A stretch of DNA of 64,000 nt from an uncultured beta proteobacterium (GCA_903908065.1 CAIVQO010000098.1:62001-126000), one strand, 5' to 3'; positions 25,718 through 37,138 are shown, counted from the stretch's first letter. The notes: generated from the letters alone by a model not told the origin. Numbers and translations are program-made.

Positions 25718-28558
25718 ATGTTGAAGGCCATTCCGGAAGCCTTCGCCGGCGGCGGGCATCGCTCGCTGGCGTTGCTGCTCGCCGTGCTGCTGCTGTTCGG
25801 ATCGCTGATCACCAGTCGTCAGATCGAAGACGACGCCCGCGCATCGATCTGGCGCAATACCGAGCATACCGCTGTCATGATGCAGTCCCTGCTGCGCGAT
25901 CACGAACAGGCGGCGGCGGAAAAGCTTGCACTGGTCGGCGAAATCCACGCCCGCGACCCGTCCCTTGTCGCCGCCATCGAGACGGATCAGGTGGCAATGC
26001 TTGACCGGCGCGCCCAGGCTATCGAGCAGAGTTCGCTGGGCCTGGTGGACGGGGTGGACATCCTCAGTCCCGAAGGCAAACGGCTCTTCGGCAACCACGG
26101 CGGGATGCGGGGAAGCCTGCCCGCGGTGTTCGAGATCGCCCGACGCAAGGGCGGCCTGGCCCACGGGATGGACATGCACGAGGATGCCCATCTGCATGTA
26201 TTCCACGTCAGCCCGGTCTACAGCCAAAGCCGGATCATCGCCTATCTGCTGCTGTCGACCAGCCTCAATGCCAAGCTGGATACGGTGAATGCCCTGCTGC
26301 GTCTCGAAACCGAACAGCATGCCGCCCACGGCCAGCCGGGCGACACCGCCTTCGGCATCTTCCGCCTGCGCGGCAAGGCAGAATCAAAACCCAGCCTGGA
26401 AGTCAGCGCCGGGGATTTTCCCGTGGCGGAACTGCACCGGATACTCGAACTCGTCGCCAGCGGCGGCGAGCGTGGGGAGATTCCCGGCCATCAGCTGCGC
26501 GCCATAAGCCTGCAGGATGCCGCCGGGACCCGGTTTGCTACGGCCGTTCTTGCGCTGGATGTGGATAGCGCCGAAGCGGCGGGTCGCCTCCATGCAAAGA
26601 AGATACTGATCCTGATGCTGGCCGGATCGGCCATGGCGGTGACGCTGATCTATATCCTGCTGGAGCGGGCCGCGCGTCGCCAGTGCGAATACACCCGGCG
26701 CCTGGCTGCCGCACTGGCGGCAGCGGAGGCCGCAACCCAGGCGAAAAGCGAATTCCTCGCCAACATGAGCCACGAGATCCGCACGCCGATGAATGCCGTG
26801 CTCGGATTGACCACGCTGGCCTTGCGCGAGGCGATGCCCGAGAAGCCGCGCGACTATGTGGCGAAGGCGCATTCCGCCGCCGAGCATTTGCTCGGCATCA
26901 TCAACGACATCCTCGATATCTCCAAGATCGAGGCCGGCAAGCTGGTGGTGGAAGACATCGAATTCGACCTCGATGAAGTCATCGAGCGCGTGGTCGGCCT
27001 GGGCGCGACGATGGCCCTGGGCAAGCCCCTGGAGCTGCGGGTCGAGGTCGGCGGCGGATTGCCGCGCCGCATCCGCGGCGACTCGTTGCGCCTGAGCCAG
27101 GTATTGAGCAACCTGGTTGGCAACGCGATCAAGTTCACCGAGCGCGGCGAAGTCGTGCTGGCCGTCGCGCCGGCCAGCGAGGTGTCGCCGACTGCCCTGC
27201 GATTCTCGGTGCGTGACACCGGCATCGGACTCACCGAGGAGCAGATCGGGCGACTGTTCTACGCCTTTGCCCAGGCCGATACCTCGTCTACGCGCAAGTA
27301 CGGAGGCACCGGGCTGGGGCTCGTGATCTGCCGGCGGCTGGTGGCCCTGATGGGCGGCGAAGTCCGCGTCAGCAGTACGCCGGGGCAGGGGAGCGAGTTT
27401 TACTTCATCCTGGATCCGGCATGGGCCGCTCACTTCGAGCCCGAGCCGGCGCTGGCTGGCGTCGCGGTTCGCATTGGCGAAGCCGATCCGGGGCTGGCGG
27501 CACAGTTATCCGGCTTGATCGCCGGCATCGGCGGCCGACCGGTTGGCCGCGGCGAAACCCCGCAGCTCATGATCGCGGGCAGTGAGGCCGAAGCCCGGCA
27601 GATGCTGGCAGCGGTTGCCGGGGTGCCCGTCTTGCTCATCGCGCCTTTCGGCACCGAACTGGGCATGCGCTCGACGCGCGTCCAGGTTCTGCATCGGCCG
27701 GTCACGCGGCGCGGCCTGGAGCAAACCCTGGTCCGCATCCTGTCCGGCGGTACGGTCCTGTCGCCGAACGACGGGCTTGCCGCTGCGCGGCCCGACTTCA
27801 GTGGCGCGCGCATTCTGCTGGCGGAAGACAATCCATTGAACCAGTTCGTCGCCGCCGACCAGATCGCGCTGACAGGGGCGACGCTGGTCATCGTGAACAA
27901 CGGACGCGAGGCCGTGGCGGCGGTGGAGCGCGAACGCTGGGACCTGGTTTTGATGGACATCCAGATGCCCGAAATGGATGGCATCGAGGCCAGTCGCTCG
28001 ATTCGCACGCGGCGCACGGCAGACGAGTTGCCCATCATCGCCATGACCGCGCATGCGTTGGCGGAGGAAAGGGAGCGCTGCCTGGCCGCGGGAATGAACG
28101 ATTTCGTCACCAAGCCGGTGGATTTCCCCACCCTCATGAGCCGCATCGAACGCTGGCTGAAGCCTCTTGAGGCCCGCCGCGCAGTGTCGCCGGCGCCGAC
28201 TCTTGCGGCGACGCGCGAAGGCCTCGATCACATCGACGAGGATCTCGCCCTGCGCTATGCGATGGGCGAGACGGAGCGCATGATCGCGGTGATTCGCCAG
28301 TTCCTAGAGCATTACCGGGACATGCCGGAGATCCTGCGCGACCAGGCGCGCGGCAACGACCGGGAAAGCTTGCGGGCGATAGCCCACAAGCTGAAGGGAA
28401 GTTCGCCCTACGTCGGGGCCGAACGCTTCGGCGGATTTGCCGCCCACGTCGAGCGGGCGGTCACCGTCGAGCATGAGGACTGGCAGGAGCAGGTTCATCA
28501 TCTGGCCGATGCGCTGGATGTCCTTACCGGAAAGCTGGCTGCAATGATCGCCGACTGA
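25718..28558 (+). CDS. Hybrid sensor histidine kinase with receiver and Hpt domains
   Basis: It has 946 residues. A membrane helix (about 13-30), a periplasmic sensor region (about 35-295) and a second helix (about 300-320) precede the kinase core. The phosphoacceptor is in [21 protein letters not shown]1 and G2 boxes are [20 protein letters not shown] and [13 protein letters not shown]. The receiver has ILLAEDN, the phospho-Asp in [14 protein letters not shown] and the Lys in VTKPVD. The C-terminal Hpt domain has [18 protein letters not shown] full phosphorelay is therefore in one chain, but no cognate response regulator is adjacent. Signal and output are unknown. A dispersed repeat (28180-28204) lies in the receiver-Hpt linker. 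Confidence 0.93.
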   Translation: MLKAIPEAFAGGGHRSLALLLAVLLLFGSLITSRQIEDDARASIWRNTEHTAVMMQSLLRDHEQAAAEKLALVGEIHARDPSLVAAIETDQVAMLDRRAQAIEQSSLGLVDGVDILSPEGKRLFGNHGGMRGSLPAVFEIARRKGGLAHGMDMHEDAHLHVFHVSPVYSQSRIIAYLLLSTSLNAKLDTVNALLRLETEQHAAHGQPGDTAFGIFRLRGKAESKPSLEVSAGDFPVAELHRILELVASGGERGEIPGHQLRAISLQDAAGTRFATAVLALDVDSAEAAGRLHAKKILILMLAGSAMAVTLIYILLERAARRQCEYTRRLAAALAAAEAATQAKSEFLANMSHEIRTPMNAVLGLTTLALREAMPEKPRDYVAKAHSAAEHLLGIINDILDISKIEAGKLVVEDIEFDLDEVIERVVGLGATMALGKPLELRVEVGGGLPRRIRGDSLRLSQVLSNLVGNAIKFTERGEVVLAVAPASEVSPTALRFSVRDTGIGLTEEQIGRLFYAFAQADTSSTRKYGGTGLGLVICRRLVALMGGEVRVSSTPGQGSEFYFILDPAWAAHFEPEPALAGVAVRIGEADPGLAAQLSGLIAGIGGRPVGRGETPQLMIAGSEAEARQMLAAVAGVPVLLIAPFGTELGMRSTRVQVLHRPVTRRGLEQTLVRILSGGTVLSPNDGLAAARPDFSGARILLAEDNPLNQFVAADQIALTGATLVIVNNGREAVAAVERERWDLVLMDIQMPEMDGIEASRSIRTRRTADELPIIAMTAHALAEERERCLAAGMNDFVTKPVDFPTLMSRIERWLKPLEARRAVSPAPTLAATREGLDHIDEDLALRYAMGETERMIAVIRQFLEHYRDMPEILRDQARGNDRESLRAIAHKLKGSSPYVGAERFGGFAAHVERAVTVEHEDWQEQVHHLADALDVLTGKLAAMIAD
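28180..28204 (-). repeat. Dispersed 25-bp repeat, copy D
   Basis: Minus-strand reading is AAGAGTCGGCGCCGG then CGACACTGCG. It falls antisense in the linker between the receiver and Hpt domains of the histidine kinase, a stretch tolerant of insertions. Confidence 0.5.
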
Positions 28559-28615
28559 GGCGACGCGGAGTCGTGGCAGGGTAGGGGGTCGCCGCCCGGC
28601 AGGCCGCCGTGGCGG

Positions 28616-28651
28616 CGGAGGTGGGGGCGGAGGTGGGGGCGGAGGTGGGGG
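28616..28651 (+). repeat. Three perfect copies of a G-rich 12-bp unit
   Basis: CGGAGGTGGGGG is repeated three times head to tail in the 178-bp gap before the MFS gene. The runs of G on the plus strand could form a G-quadruplex in the DNA or in the transcript leader. Confidence 0.8.
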
Positions 28652-28736
28652 CCGGGCGGTGGCGACGGTCGCTCATTCGTGGTCTAATGTCCGCCCCGCG
28701 CCGGAGCCTCCGCGCCCGGTCCCGACGAGCGAACCC

Positions 28737-29984
28737 ATGCTTTCCCCCACACCCGATGCCATGAGCCGCGAAGAAATTCGCGCTGGCGCCTCGCTGGCGT
28801 CGATATTCGCGCTGCGCATGCTGGGCTTGTTCCTGATCCTTCCGGTGTTCGCCATCCATGCCCAGGGCATCCCTGGCGGCGACAACCTGACCCTGGTCGG
28901 CATCGCACTGGGCGCCTACGGCCTGACCCAGGCAATGTTCCAGATCCCGTTCGGCATGGCGGCCGACACCTACGGGCGCAAGAAGGTGATTGTGCTGGGA
29001 TTGGTCCTGTTCGCCTTCGGCTCAGCGGTCGCGGCGCTGGCTGCGGACATCTGGTGGTCGATCCTCGGTCGCGTGCTGCAGGGCGCCGGCGCCATTTCGG
29101 CGGCGGTCACCGCGCTGGCCGCCGACCTGACGCGCGAACAGCACCGTACCAAGGTGATGGCCATGATCGGCTCCTCGATCGGCCTGATGTTTGCGCTTTC
29201 CCTCGTGGCTGCGCCGGCACTCTATGCGGCGATCGGCATGGCCGGGATTTTCTGGCTGACGGCCATCCTCGCGCTGGCGGCGATCGGTCTGGTGACCCAT
29301 GTCGTGCCGCCGGCGCCGCCCCTGCCGCCGGGGCCGAAGCCCGCGTTTCGCGAGGTGATGTTCAACCCCAGCCTGCTGCGCCTGAATCTCGGCATATTTA
29401 CCCTGCATGCCGTGCAGATGGCCATGTTCGTTGTCGTTCCCGGCTTGCTGGTGCGTTACGGCGACATGCCGGTGGCCAGCCACTGGAAGGTTTACCTGCC
29501 GGCGGTGCTGGCCTCCTTCGTGCTGATGGTGCCGGCGATCGTGGTCGCGGAAAAGCGTAACAAGGTGCAGCCGGTTTTTGTCGGCGCCGTGGTCCTGTTG
29601 CTGCTCACCCTGCTGGCGATGTGGGCCGGCAGCACAAGTTTCCTGGTCATCTCCGGTGGCCTGCTGAGCTTCTTCGTCGCCTTCAACATCCTGGAAGCCA
29701 TGCTACCCTCGCTGATTTCGCGCATTGCGCCGGCGCGGGCCAAGGGCGCGGCACTGGGCATCTACAACACCACCCAGGCGCTTGGCCTGTTCGTCGGCGG
29801 CGCCCTGGGCGGCTGGCTGGTGCAGCATTTCGATGCCGCGGCAGTATTCATGTGCGATGTCCTGATGGTGCTGGTCTGGCTGGTGGCGGCGTTGAGCATG
29901 CCACCGCTGCCGGCGCGACGAAGCGCGACAACGGCATCGGCATCGGCGTCGTCTGGCCATGGCATACTTGAGACTAAATCCTGA
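28737..29984 (+). CDS. MFS transporter (ssb-linked)
   Basis: It has 415 residues from ATG 28737 ([20 protein letters not shown]). Twelve membrane helices are apparent, with the MFS loop 2-3 motif [16 protein letters not shown] and a second-half equivalent near [18 protein letters not shown]. This family is regularly found directly upstream of ssb in beta- and gammaproteobacteria and is annotated only as a putative drug or metabolite exporter. It ends 14 nt before ssb and is probably cotranscribed. The substrate is unknown. Confidence 0.88.
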   Translation: MLSPTPDAMSREEIRAGASLASIFALRMLGLFLILPVFAIHAQGIPGGDNLTLVGIALGAYGLTQAMFQIPFGMAADTYGRKKVIVLGLVLFAFGSAVAALAADIWWSILGRVLQGAGAISAAVTALAADLTREQHRTKVMAMIGSSIGLMFALSLVAAPALYAAIGMAGIFWLTAILALAAIGLVTHVVPPAPPLPPGPKPAFREVMFNPSLLRLNLGIFTLHAVQMAMFVVVPGLLVRYGDMPVASHWKVYLPAVLASFVLMVPAIVVAEKRNKVQPVFVGAVVLLLLTLLAMWAGSTSFLVISGGLLSFFVAFNILEAMLPSLISRIAPARAKGAALGIYNTTQALGLFVGGALGGWLVQHFDAAAVFMCDVLMVLVWLVAALSMPPLPARRSATTASASASSGHGILETKS

Positions 29985-29998
29985 GGGGAGAAACGACA

Positions 29999-30445
29999 AT
30001 GGCTTCGGTAAATAAGGTGATCCTGGTGGGCAATCTCGGCGCGGACCCGGAAATCCGCTACCTGCCAAGCGGCGAGGCTGTCGCCAACCTGCGTCTGGCC
30101 ACGACCGACACCTGGAAGGACAAGGACGGCAACAAGCAGGAGGCCACCGAGTGGCATCGTGTCAGCTATTTCGGCCGTCAGGCCGAGGTCTGCGGCCAGT
30201 ACCTGAAGAAGGGCTCGCAGATCTACGTCGAAGGCTCCATCCGCACCCGCAAGTGGCAGGACAAGGAAGGCCAGGACCGCTACTCGACCGAGATTCGCGG
30301 CGACCGCATGCAGATGCTGGGCGGCCGCCAGGGCATGGGTGACGCGCCACCCCGAGACAGCGGTGGCGGCGCCAGCCGCCCGGCACCGGCGGCCCAGCCG
30401 GCCGGTGGCGGCTTCAATGATTTCGAGGACGACATTCCGTTCTGA
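29999..30445 (+). CDS. ssb: Single-stranded DNA-binding protein
   Basis: It has 148 residues. The OB-fold domain occupies residues 1-110 ([40 protein letters not shown]), followed by a Gly/Pro/Ala-rich linker and the acidic tip DFEDDIPF, the protein-interaction tail recognised by replication and repair partners. A GGGGAGAA ribosome-binding site precedes ATG 29999. It is downstream of the MFS gene as in related genomes. Confidence 0.97.
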   Translation: MASVNKVILVGNLGADPEIRYLPSGEAVANLRLATTDTWKDKDGNKQEATEWHRVSYFGRQAEVCGQYLKKGSQIYVEGSIRTRKWQDKEGQDRYSTEIRGDRMQMLGGRQGMGDAPPRDSGGGASRPAPAAQPAGGGFNDFEDDIPF

Positions 30446-30504
30446 GTTCGTCACCGCGGCGACGGGCAGGCGAATGATGCCGCGCTGCGGGCAAGGTCAA
30501 GCCC

Positions 30505-31818
30505 ATGCCTGAAAAGCTGAAACTGCTGTCCTGGCGCGATTTCCTCACCATCGCGCTGCCTTCCTTACTGCTCCTGATCGGCGCCTTCTGGCTGGCTGCG
30601 CAGTTCGTCAAGCCGGCACCCCCCGATACCCTGGTGATAGGCACCGGCGGCGAGGGTGGGGCGTATCAGAGCTTTTCCGCCCGCTACCGCGACGTGCTGG
30701 AGCGCTACGGCATCAAGCTGGTCGAAAAGCCCTCGGCCGGGTCTACCGAAAACCTGGCCCGCCTGCGCGATCCGGAATTCGCGATCGATGTCGCATTCAT
30801 ACAGGGCGGTACCGCACGCCTGATGGCTGACGACAGCCTCTACACCCTGGGCGACATCTATCACGAGCCGCTGTGGATCTTCTATCGCGAAGCCTCGCTG
30901 CGCCATGCCGACAAGCTGCTCGACCTCAAGGGCAAGCGCATCGCCGTGGGCGGTCCCGGCAGTGGCACCAACCACCTGGCGACCGCCTTGCTCGAGGCAA
31001 ACGAAATCAATGCCAAGAACGCCAGCCTGATCCAGGTTGGCGGCATGGCGGTGCTGGAGCGCTTCGAAAAAGGCGAAGTCGACGCGGCCTTCGTGGTCGG
31101 GCCGACACAGTCGTCACTGGTCTGGTCCTTGTTATATACGCCAGGCATCCGCCTGATGAGCCTGGCCCATGCTGAGGCCTATACCCGCCGACTGCCTTAC
31201 CTGGCCCATCTGGTGTTGCCGCGCGGCGCCATCGACCTGACGCAGGAGATCCCGGCCCAGGACACGCACCTGGTGTCGCCGATGGCGACGTTGCTGGTGC
31301 GCGAGGAAACCCATCCGGCATTGATCGACCTGCTGATGCAGGCCACTGCCGAGGTGCACGGCGAGGCGGGCGCCTTCCAGCGGCCGCGGGAATTTCCCCG
31401 GCCCGGGCACAGCGAATTTCCGCTCTCCAAGGAAGCAGAGCGTTACTACAAGTCCGGCAAGCCCTTCCTGCAACGCTACCTGCCGTTCTGGGCGGCGACC
31501 CTGATCGACCGCATGGTGGTGATGATCGTGCCGTTGCTGGCGGTACTGGTGCCGCTGTTCAAGTTCGCGCCGATGATCTACGGCTGGCGGGTGCGGTCGC
31601 GCATCTACCGGCGCTACGGCGAACTGAAGTTCCTCGAGAACCAGGTGGGCGAGAACCCCACGGCACATAGCCGCGCCGAATGGCTGGCGCGCCTCGAAGC
31701 CATCGAGCGCGATGCCAGCCGCATCCGCACGCCGCTGAACTTTTCCGACATGCTGTACACGCTGCGCGCCCACATCGATCTGGTGCGCGACGTCATTCTG
31801 CGCAAGACACAGGCCTGA
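30505..31818 (+). CDS. TAXI-family TRAP solute receptor, membrane-anchored
   Basis: It has 437 residues. An N-terminal membrane anchor (about 12-32) precedes a TAXI receptor domain: LVIGTGGEGGAYQSFSARYR, VEKPSAGSTENLARLRDPEF, VAFIQGGTARL and GKRIAVGGPGSGTNHLATAL. Near residue 330 there is a second membrane helix (MVVMIVPLLAVLVPLFKFAP) followed by a cytoplasmic-looking tail of about 90 residues. No TRAP permease lies nearby, so this is an orphan receptor. It may work with a distant fused DctQM permease or act as a sensor. It is convergent with rfaE2, with a repeat copy between the two stops. Confidence 0.8.
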   Translation: MPEKLKLLSWRDFLTIALPSLLLLIGAFWLAAQFVKPAPPDTLVIGTGGEGGAYQSFSARYRDVLERYGIKLVEKPSAGSTENLARLRDPEFAIDVAFIQGGTARLMADDSLYTLGDIYHEPLWIFYREASLRHADKLLDLKGKRIAVGGPGSGTNHLATALLEANEINAKNASLIQVGGMAVLERFEKGEVDAAFVVGPTQSSLVWSLLYTPGIRLMSLAHAEAYTRRLPYLAHLVLPRGAIDLTQEIPAQDTHLVSPMATLLVREETHPALIDLLMQATAEVHGEAGAFQRPREFPRPGHSEFPLSKEAERYYKSGKPFLQRYLPFWAATLIDRMVVMIVPLLAVLVPLFKFAPMIYGWRVRSRIYRRYGELKFLENQVGENPTAHSRAEWLARLEAIERDASRIRTPLNFSDMLYTLRAHIDLVRDVILRKTQA

Positions 31819-31829
31819 GCCGATCGTGG

Positions 31830-31854
31830 CGCCGTATCGCCGGCGCCGACTTTC
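31830..31854 (-). repeat. Dispersed 25-bp repeat, copy E (intergenic)
   Basis: Minus-strand reading is GAAAGTCGGCGCCGG then CGATACGGCG. It fills most of the 41-bp gap between the convergent TAXI and rfaE2 stops. Confidence 0.6.
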
Positions 31855-31859
31855 GAGAT

Positions 31860-32348
31860 CTAGAGCCGGCGGATTTTTTCCAGCAGGGCGGTGGTCGAGC
31901 GCTGGTGGATGAAGGGGATGGAATGCACGCTGCCGCCCCAGCCGGTGACTTCCGTATAGCCGACAATCTTCTCCACGGGCCAGTCGCCGCCCTTGACCAG
32001 CACGTCGGGGTGGCAGTCGTGGATGCGTGCGATCGGCGTGTCCTCGTCGAACCAGGTCACCAGTGACACGCATTCCAGTGCCGCCAGCAGCGCCATGCGG
32101 TCGGCAAGGGAGTTTACCGGCCGATCGTCGCCCTTGCCCAGGCGCCGCACCGAGGCATCGGAATTGGCGGCGACGATCAGCGCGGCGCCGAGCGATCGGG
32201 CCTGCGCCAGGTAGGTGGCATGGCCCCGATGCAGGATGTCGAAGCAGCCATTGGTAAACACCAGCGGGCGCGGCAGTTCGGCAATGCGGGCGGCCAGGTT
32301 TTCAGGGGCGACGATCTTGGCCTCGAAGGCCGGCGGAGCATAGGTCAA
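31860..32348 (-). CDS. rfaE2: D-glycero-beta-D-manno-heptose 1-phosphate adenylyltransferase
   Basis: This 162-residue nucleotidyltransferase has the HxGH-type motif in VFTNGCFDILHRGHATYLAQ, then LIVAANSDASVRRLGKGDDR and PDVLVKGGDWPVEKIVG. It corresponds to the C-terminal half of E. coli HldE; many betaproteobacteria encode it separately. It activates heptose for lipopolysaccharide inner core synthesis. It is 12 nt downstream of dolP and two genes from gmhA, which acts in the same heptose pathway. Confidence 0.93.
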   Translation of the reverse strand: MTYAPPAFEAKIVAPENLAARIAELPRPLVFTNGCFDILHRGHATYLAQARSLGAALIVAANSDASVRRLGKGDDRPVNSLADRMALLAALECVSLVTWFDEDTPIARIHDCHPDVLVKGGDWPVEKIVGYTEVTGWGGSVHSIPFIHQRSTTALLEKIRRL

Positions 32349-32360
32349 GGAGACTTGTCC

Positions 32361-34042
<1,682 letters not shown>

Positions 34043-34062
<20 letters not shown>

Positions 34063-34396
34063 CGCGCAGCCACTCAAGTTTTTCACCCTGCGGGCCGTCG
34101 ATCAGCACGCAGTCGAAGCGGCAGGGGCGTTCGCCATGGCGGACCAGCCAGTGGCGGGCCGCCAGCACCAGCCGGGCGCGCTTGGCGGCGGTGATGCTGG
34201 CGCCGGCACCGCCGTAGTCGGAACGGGTGCGGCTCCTGACCTCGACGAACACCGTCATGGCACCGTCCTGGCAGATCAGGTCGATCTCGCCGCCCCGCAC
34301 GCGGAAGTTGCGTTCGATCAGCCGCAGGCCGCGCGCCTGCAGGTGCTCCGCGGCGCGTTGTTCGCCTGCCGCGCCTTTGGCTTGTCGCTTGTTCAT
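34043..34396 (-). CDS. yraN: YraN/UPF0102 family endonuclease-fold protein
   Basis: It has 117 residues from ATG 34396 (MNKRQAKGAAGEQRAAEHLQ). The restriction-endonuclease-like core has GGEIDLICQDGAMTVFVEVR, containing the D...E-x-K-like element with the usual VEVR in this family, and FDCVLIDGP. Its function is not settled; a link to DNA metabolism is assumed from the fold. It is divergent from rsmI, a nearly universal arrangement in proteobacteria, with only 15 bp between the start codons. Confidence 0.9.
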
Positions 34397-34411
34397 GCAA
34401 GAATGCCGCCC

Positions 34412-35245
34412 ATGGAAGCCGCATTGTATGTCGTCGCCACCCCGATCGGAAATCTCGATGACATAAGCCTGCGCGCGCTGCGCATCCTGGGCGAGGTCGA
34501 TCTGGTGGCCTGTGAAGATACCCGCCATGCGCGGCAACTGCTCGATCACCATGGCATCAAGGCGAGCACCCTCGCGCTGCACCAGCACAACGAAAACCAG
34601 GCGGCGCACAAGCTGGTCGAGCAGCTCGCCGCCGGCAGGCGCGTGGCCTTGATTTCCGACGCCGGCACGCCGGGGGTTTCCGACCCCGGGGCGCGTGCCG
34701 TCGCTGCCGTGCGGCGCGCCGGCTTCAAGGTGGTCCCGGTGCCCGGCGCCAATGCGGCGGTCGCTGCGCTGTCGGCCGCCGGTCTGCCCGATCCGCGCTT
34801 CCTCTTCGTCGGGTTCCTGCCGGCAAAAGTCGGCGCCCGCAGGACGGCGATTACGGAACTGGCGGCGATCGAGGCGACGCTGGTGTTCCATGAAGCGCCG
34901 CACCGGGTGCGCGAAACCGTTGCCGATTTGGCCGAGCTGCTGGATCCGCAACGCAGCATCGTCATCGCCCGCGAGCTGACCAAGCTCTTCGAGCAGATCG
35001 AGGTCATGCCGCTGGCCGAGGCGCCGGCCTGGCTGGCGGCGGATGCCAATCGCGAGCGCGGCGAATTCGTGTTGCTGGTGTCGGCGCCACCGCCGCGGCA
35101 GGGGATGGATGCCGAAGCCGAGCGGGTGTTGAAGACCCTGCTGGCCGAGCTGCCGGTAAAGCAGGCGGCCAAGCTCGCCGCCGAAATCACCGGCCAGCCG
35201 AAGAACGCGCTGTATGCCAGGGCCCTGGAGCTCAAAGGCGACTAG
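34412..35245 (+). CDS. rsmI: 16S rRNA 2'-O-ribose C1402 methyltransferase
   Basis: It has 277 residues from ATG 34412 (MEAALYVVATPIGNLDDISL); ATG 34403 would add three residues. Motifs include VACEDTRHARQLLDHHGIKA, LISDAGTPGVSDPGARAVAA and VPVPGANAAVAALSAAGLPD, all typical of the tetrapyrrole-methylase fold of RsmI. It modifies C1402 of 16S rRNA. An AAGAAT hexamer 7 nt before the ATG and the absence of a Shine-Dalgarno sequence suggest a leaderless start. A repeat copy encodes the LPAKVGARRTA segment. Confidence 0.95.
   Translation: MEAALYVVATPIGNLDDISLRALRILGEVDLVACEDTRHARQLLDHHGIKASTLALHQHNENQAAHKLVEQLAAGRRVALISDAGTPGVSDPGARAVAAVRRAGFKVVPVPGANAAVAALSAAGLPDPRFLFVGFLPAKVGARRTAITELAAIEATLVFHEAPHRVRETVADLAELLDPQRSIVIARELTKLFEQIEVMPLAEAPAWLAADANRERGEFVLLVSAPPPRQGMDAEAERVLKTLLAELPVKQAAKLAAEITGQPKNALYARALELKGD
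34825..34849 (+). repeat. Dispersed 25-bp repeat, copy F
   Basis: Reads AAAAGTCGGCGCCCG then CAGGACGGCG, sense inside rsmI at a conserved loop. It has two or more mismatches to the consensus, and normal protein constraint could account for it. Confidence 0.4.
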
Positions 35246-35279
35246 AGGCCGACCGGGGGGGCCACCGTAGGGCGGCTCG

Positions 35280-35285
35280 TATAAT
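35280..35285 (+). promoter_or_regulatory. Perfect -10 element for pyrC
   Basis: TATAAT lies 6 nt before the pyrC ATG with no ribosome-binding site between them. This would place the transcription start at or next to the start codon. Confidence 0.5.
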
Positions 35286-35291
35286 CCGGCG

Positions 35292-36326
35292 ATGGACTCG
35301 ATAACCCTTACCCGCCCCGACGACTGGCACCTGCACCTGCGCGATGGCGCGGCGCTGGCAGCCGTACTGCCCGACACCGCACGCCGCTTCGCCCGTGCCA
35401 TTGTCATGCCCAACCTGAAGCCGCCGGTGACCACGGTGGCGCTGGCCGCCGCCTACCGCGAGCGCATCCTCGCCGCGTTGCCGGCCGGGTTGGACTTCCA
35501 GCCTTTGATGACGCTCTACCTCACCGACAACATGGCTCCGGCAGAGATCGACGCCGCCCGGGCCAGCGGTTTCGTCCACGCGGTGAAGCTGTATCCGGCC
35601 GGAGCAACGACCAATTCCGATGCCGGTGTCAGCGACCTCCGGCGCTGTGCCGCCACGCTGGCGCGCATGGAAAAGCTCGGCCTGCCGCTGCTGGTGCATG
35701 GCGAGGTCACCGATCCGGCCGTCGATGTGTTCGACCGCGAAGCGGTGTTCATCGACACCGTGCTGGCACCACTGCTGCGCGACTTCCCGGCGCTGAAGCT
35801 GGTGCTGGAGCACATCACCACCCGGGACGGCGTCGATTTCGTCAAGGCGTGCGGGGCCAATGTCGCCGGCACGCTGACGGCGCACCATCTGCTGCTCAAC
35901 CGCAATGCCATCTTCGCCGGCGGCATCCGCCCGCACCACTATTGCCTGCCGGTGCTGAAGCGCGAAACCCACCGCCAGGCGCTGCTCGCCGCCGCAGTTT
36001 CCGGCAATCCGAAATTCTTCCTCGGCACCGATTCGGCGCCGCACGCGCAAAGCACCAAGGAGGCCGCCTGCGGCTGCGCCGGCTGCTACACGGCCAATGC
36101 CGGCATCGAGCTGTACGCCGAGGCTTTCGATGCCGCCGGCGCGCTGCACACGCTGGAAGCCTTCGCCAGCTTCAACGGCCCCGCCTTCTACGGCCTGCCG
36201 CGCAATGCCGGAACGATTACGCTGCAGCGCGAGGCGCAGGTGGTTCCGGCCAGCCTCGACTATTTGCCCGGCGACCGGCTGGTGCCCTTGCGCGCGGGCG
36301 AAACCGTGGCCTGGCGACTGGCCTGA
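35292..36326 (+). CDS. pyrC: Dihydroorotase
   Basis: It has 344 residues, the class II (E. coli-type) length. Metal-binding and catalytic motifs are [15 protein letters not shown] at the N terminus, [20 protein letters not shown] (with the carbamylated Lys), [50 protein letters not shown] and [20 protein letters not shown]. It catalyses the third step of pyrimidine synthesis. It lies 46 nt after rsmI with its own -10 box. Confidence 0.96.
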   Translation: MDSITLTRPDDWHLHLRDGAALAAVLPDTARRFARAIVMPNLKPPVTTVALAAAYRERILAALPAGLDFQPLMTLYLTDNMAPAEIDAARASGFVHAVKLYPAGATTNSDAGVSDLRRCAATLARMEKLGLPLLVHGEVTDPAVDVFDREAVFIDTVLAPLLRDFPALKLVLEHITTRDGVDFVKACGANVAGTLTAHHLLLNRNAIFAGGIRPHHYCLPVLKRETHRQALLAAAVSGNPKFFLGTDSAPHAQSTKEAACGCAGCYTANAGIELYAEAFDAAGALHTLEAFASFNGPAFYGLPRNAGTITLQREAQVVPASLDYLPGDRLVPLRAGETVAWRLA

Positions 36327-36337
36327 TCGCCGCGCCT

Positions 36338-37138
36338 TTGGGGTTCGACGGCCTGAACCTGCATCCGCTGTCGGAGTTCCTTGCTCCTTGGCTGCGGGAT
36401 GGCGTTCCCGATCTTGCCGCCCTGAATCGCCTCGCCGCCGCACGCGGCATCCGGACCGGCGGCGGCGCGCCGCTGTGCTTTGTTTCTCCCGCCGAGGATG
36501 GCGAGTCTTACGAGGAGCGCGCCTACCATCGCGGGGAAGTCGCGACGCGCGTCGACAACCGCCACGATCTCTTCAATGCACTGATCTGGCTCGCCTTCCC
36601 GCGCAGCAAGGCAGCGATAAATCGGCGGCATCACGAGGCGCTGCTGGCGGCGCGCGCCGCCGGCAGCGACGTGCGCGGTCCGCTGCGCGATGCCCTGACC
36701 CAGTTCGACGAATGCGGCGTCATCGTCACCGGAACGGCGCCCGAACTCTGGCTCCGGCTACGCGACCATTGCTGGCGCGAGGTCTTCGTCCTGCGTCGCG
36801 CCGAACTGCTGCGTACGACGCGCTTCGTTGTCTTCGGCCACGCCAGCCATGACCTGCTGGGCGAACCTTTTGTCGGCCTTTGCGGCAAGGCGCTGTTCAT
36901 CGACGTCGATGCCACCTGGCTGGATCTGTCGGCGGAGGCCGCATTGGCGGAACTCGATACGCGGCTGGCAGCGCGGCTTGAAACAGGCGAGTTCGCTCCA
37001 AGCGATTGGCAACCGCTGCCGCTGCTCGGCATTCCCGGCGCCACGCCGGAGAACGAGGATCCCGCCTACTACGACGATACGCGGCAGTTCCGCCCGCCGC
37101 GTAGAATGGCGGCGGGAAGTTCGCCAGGCAACCGCTGA
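36338..37138 (+). CDS. DUF3025 family protein with non-ATG start
   Basis: It has about 266 residues from TTG 36338 (MGFDGLNLHPLSEFLAPWL). A CTG at 36323, overlapping the pyrC stop as CTGA, would give a start more like other family members; there is no ATG or GTG nearby. Conserved segments are FVSPAEDGESYEERAYHRGE, TRVDNRHDLFNALIWLAFPR, FDECGVIVTG and LFGHASH-like VVFGHASHDLLGEPFVGLCG. The function is unknown. The last seven codons lie within the 5' end of the RNase P RNA gene, an unusual overlap. The pyrC-DUF3025-rnpB order suggests read-through transcription. Confidence 0.8.
   Translation: MGFDGLNLHPLSEFLAPWLRDGVPDLAALNRLAAARGIRTGGGAPLCFVSPAEDGESYEERAYHRGEVATRVDNRHDLFNALIWLAFPRSKAAINRRHHEALLAARAAGSDVRGPLRDALTQFDECGVIVTGTAPELWLRLRDHCWREVFVLRRAELLRTTRFVVFGHASHDLLGEPFVGLCGKALFIDVDATWLDLSAEAALAELDTRLAARLETGEFAPSDWQPLPLLGIPGATPENEDPAYYDDTRQFRPPRRMAAGSSPGNR
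37102..37107 (+). promoter_or_regulatory. Candidate -10 element for rnpB
   Basis: TAGAAT lies 8 nt before the predicted RNase P RNA 5' end at 37116, inside the DUF3025 coding sequence. No clear -35 was found. Confidence 0.5.
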
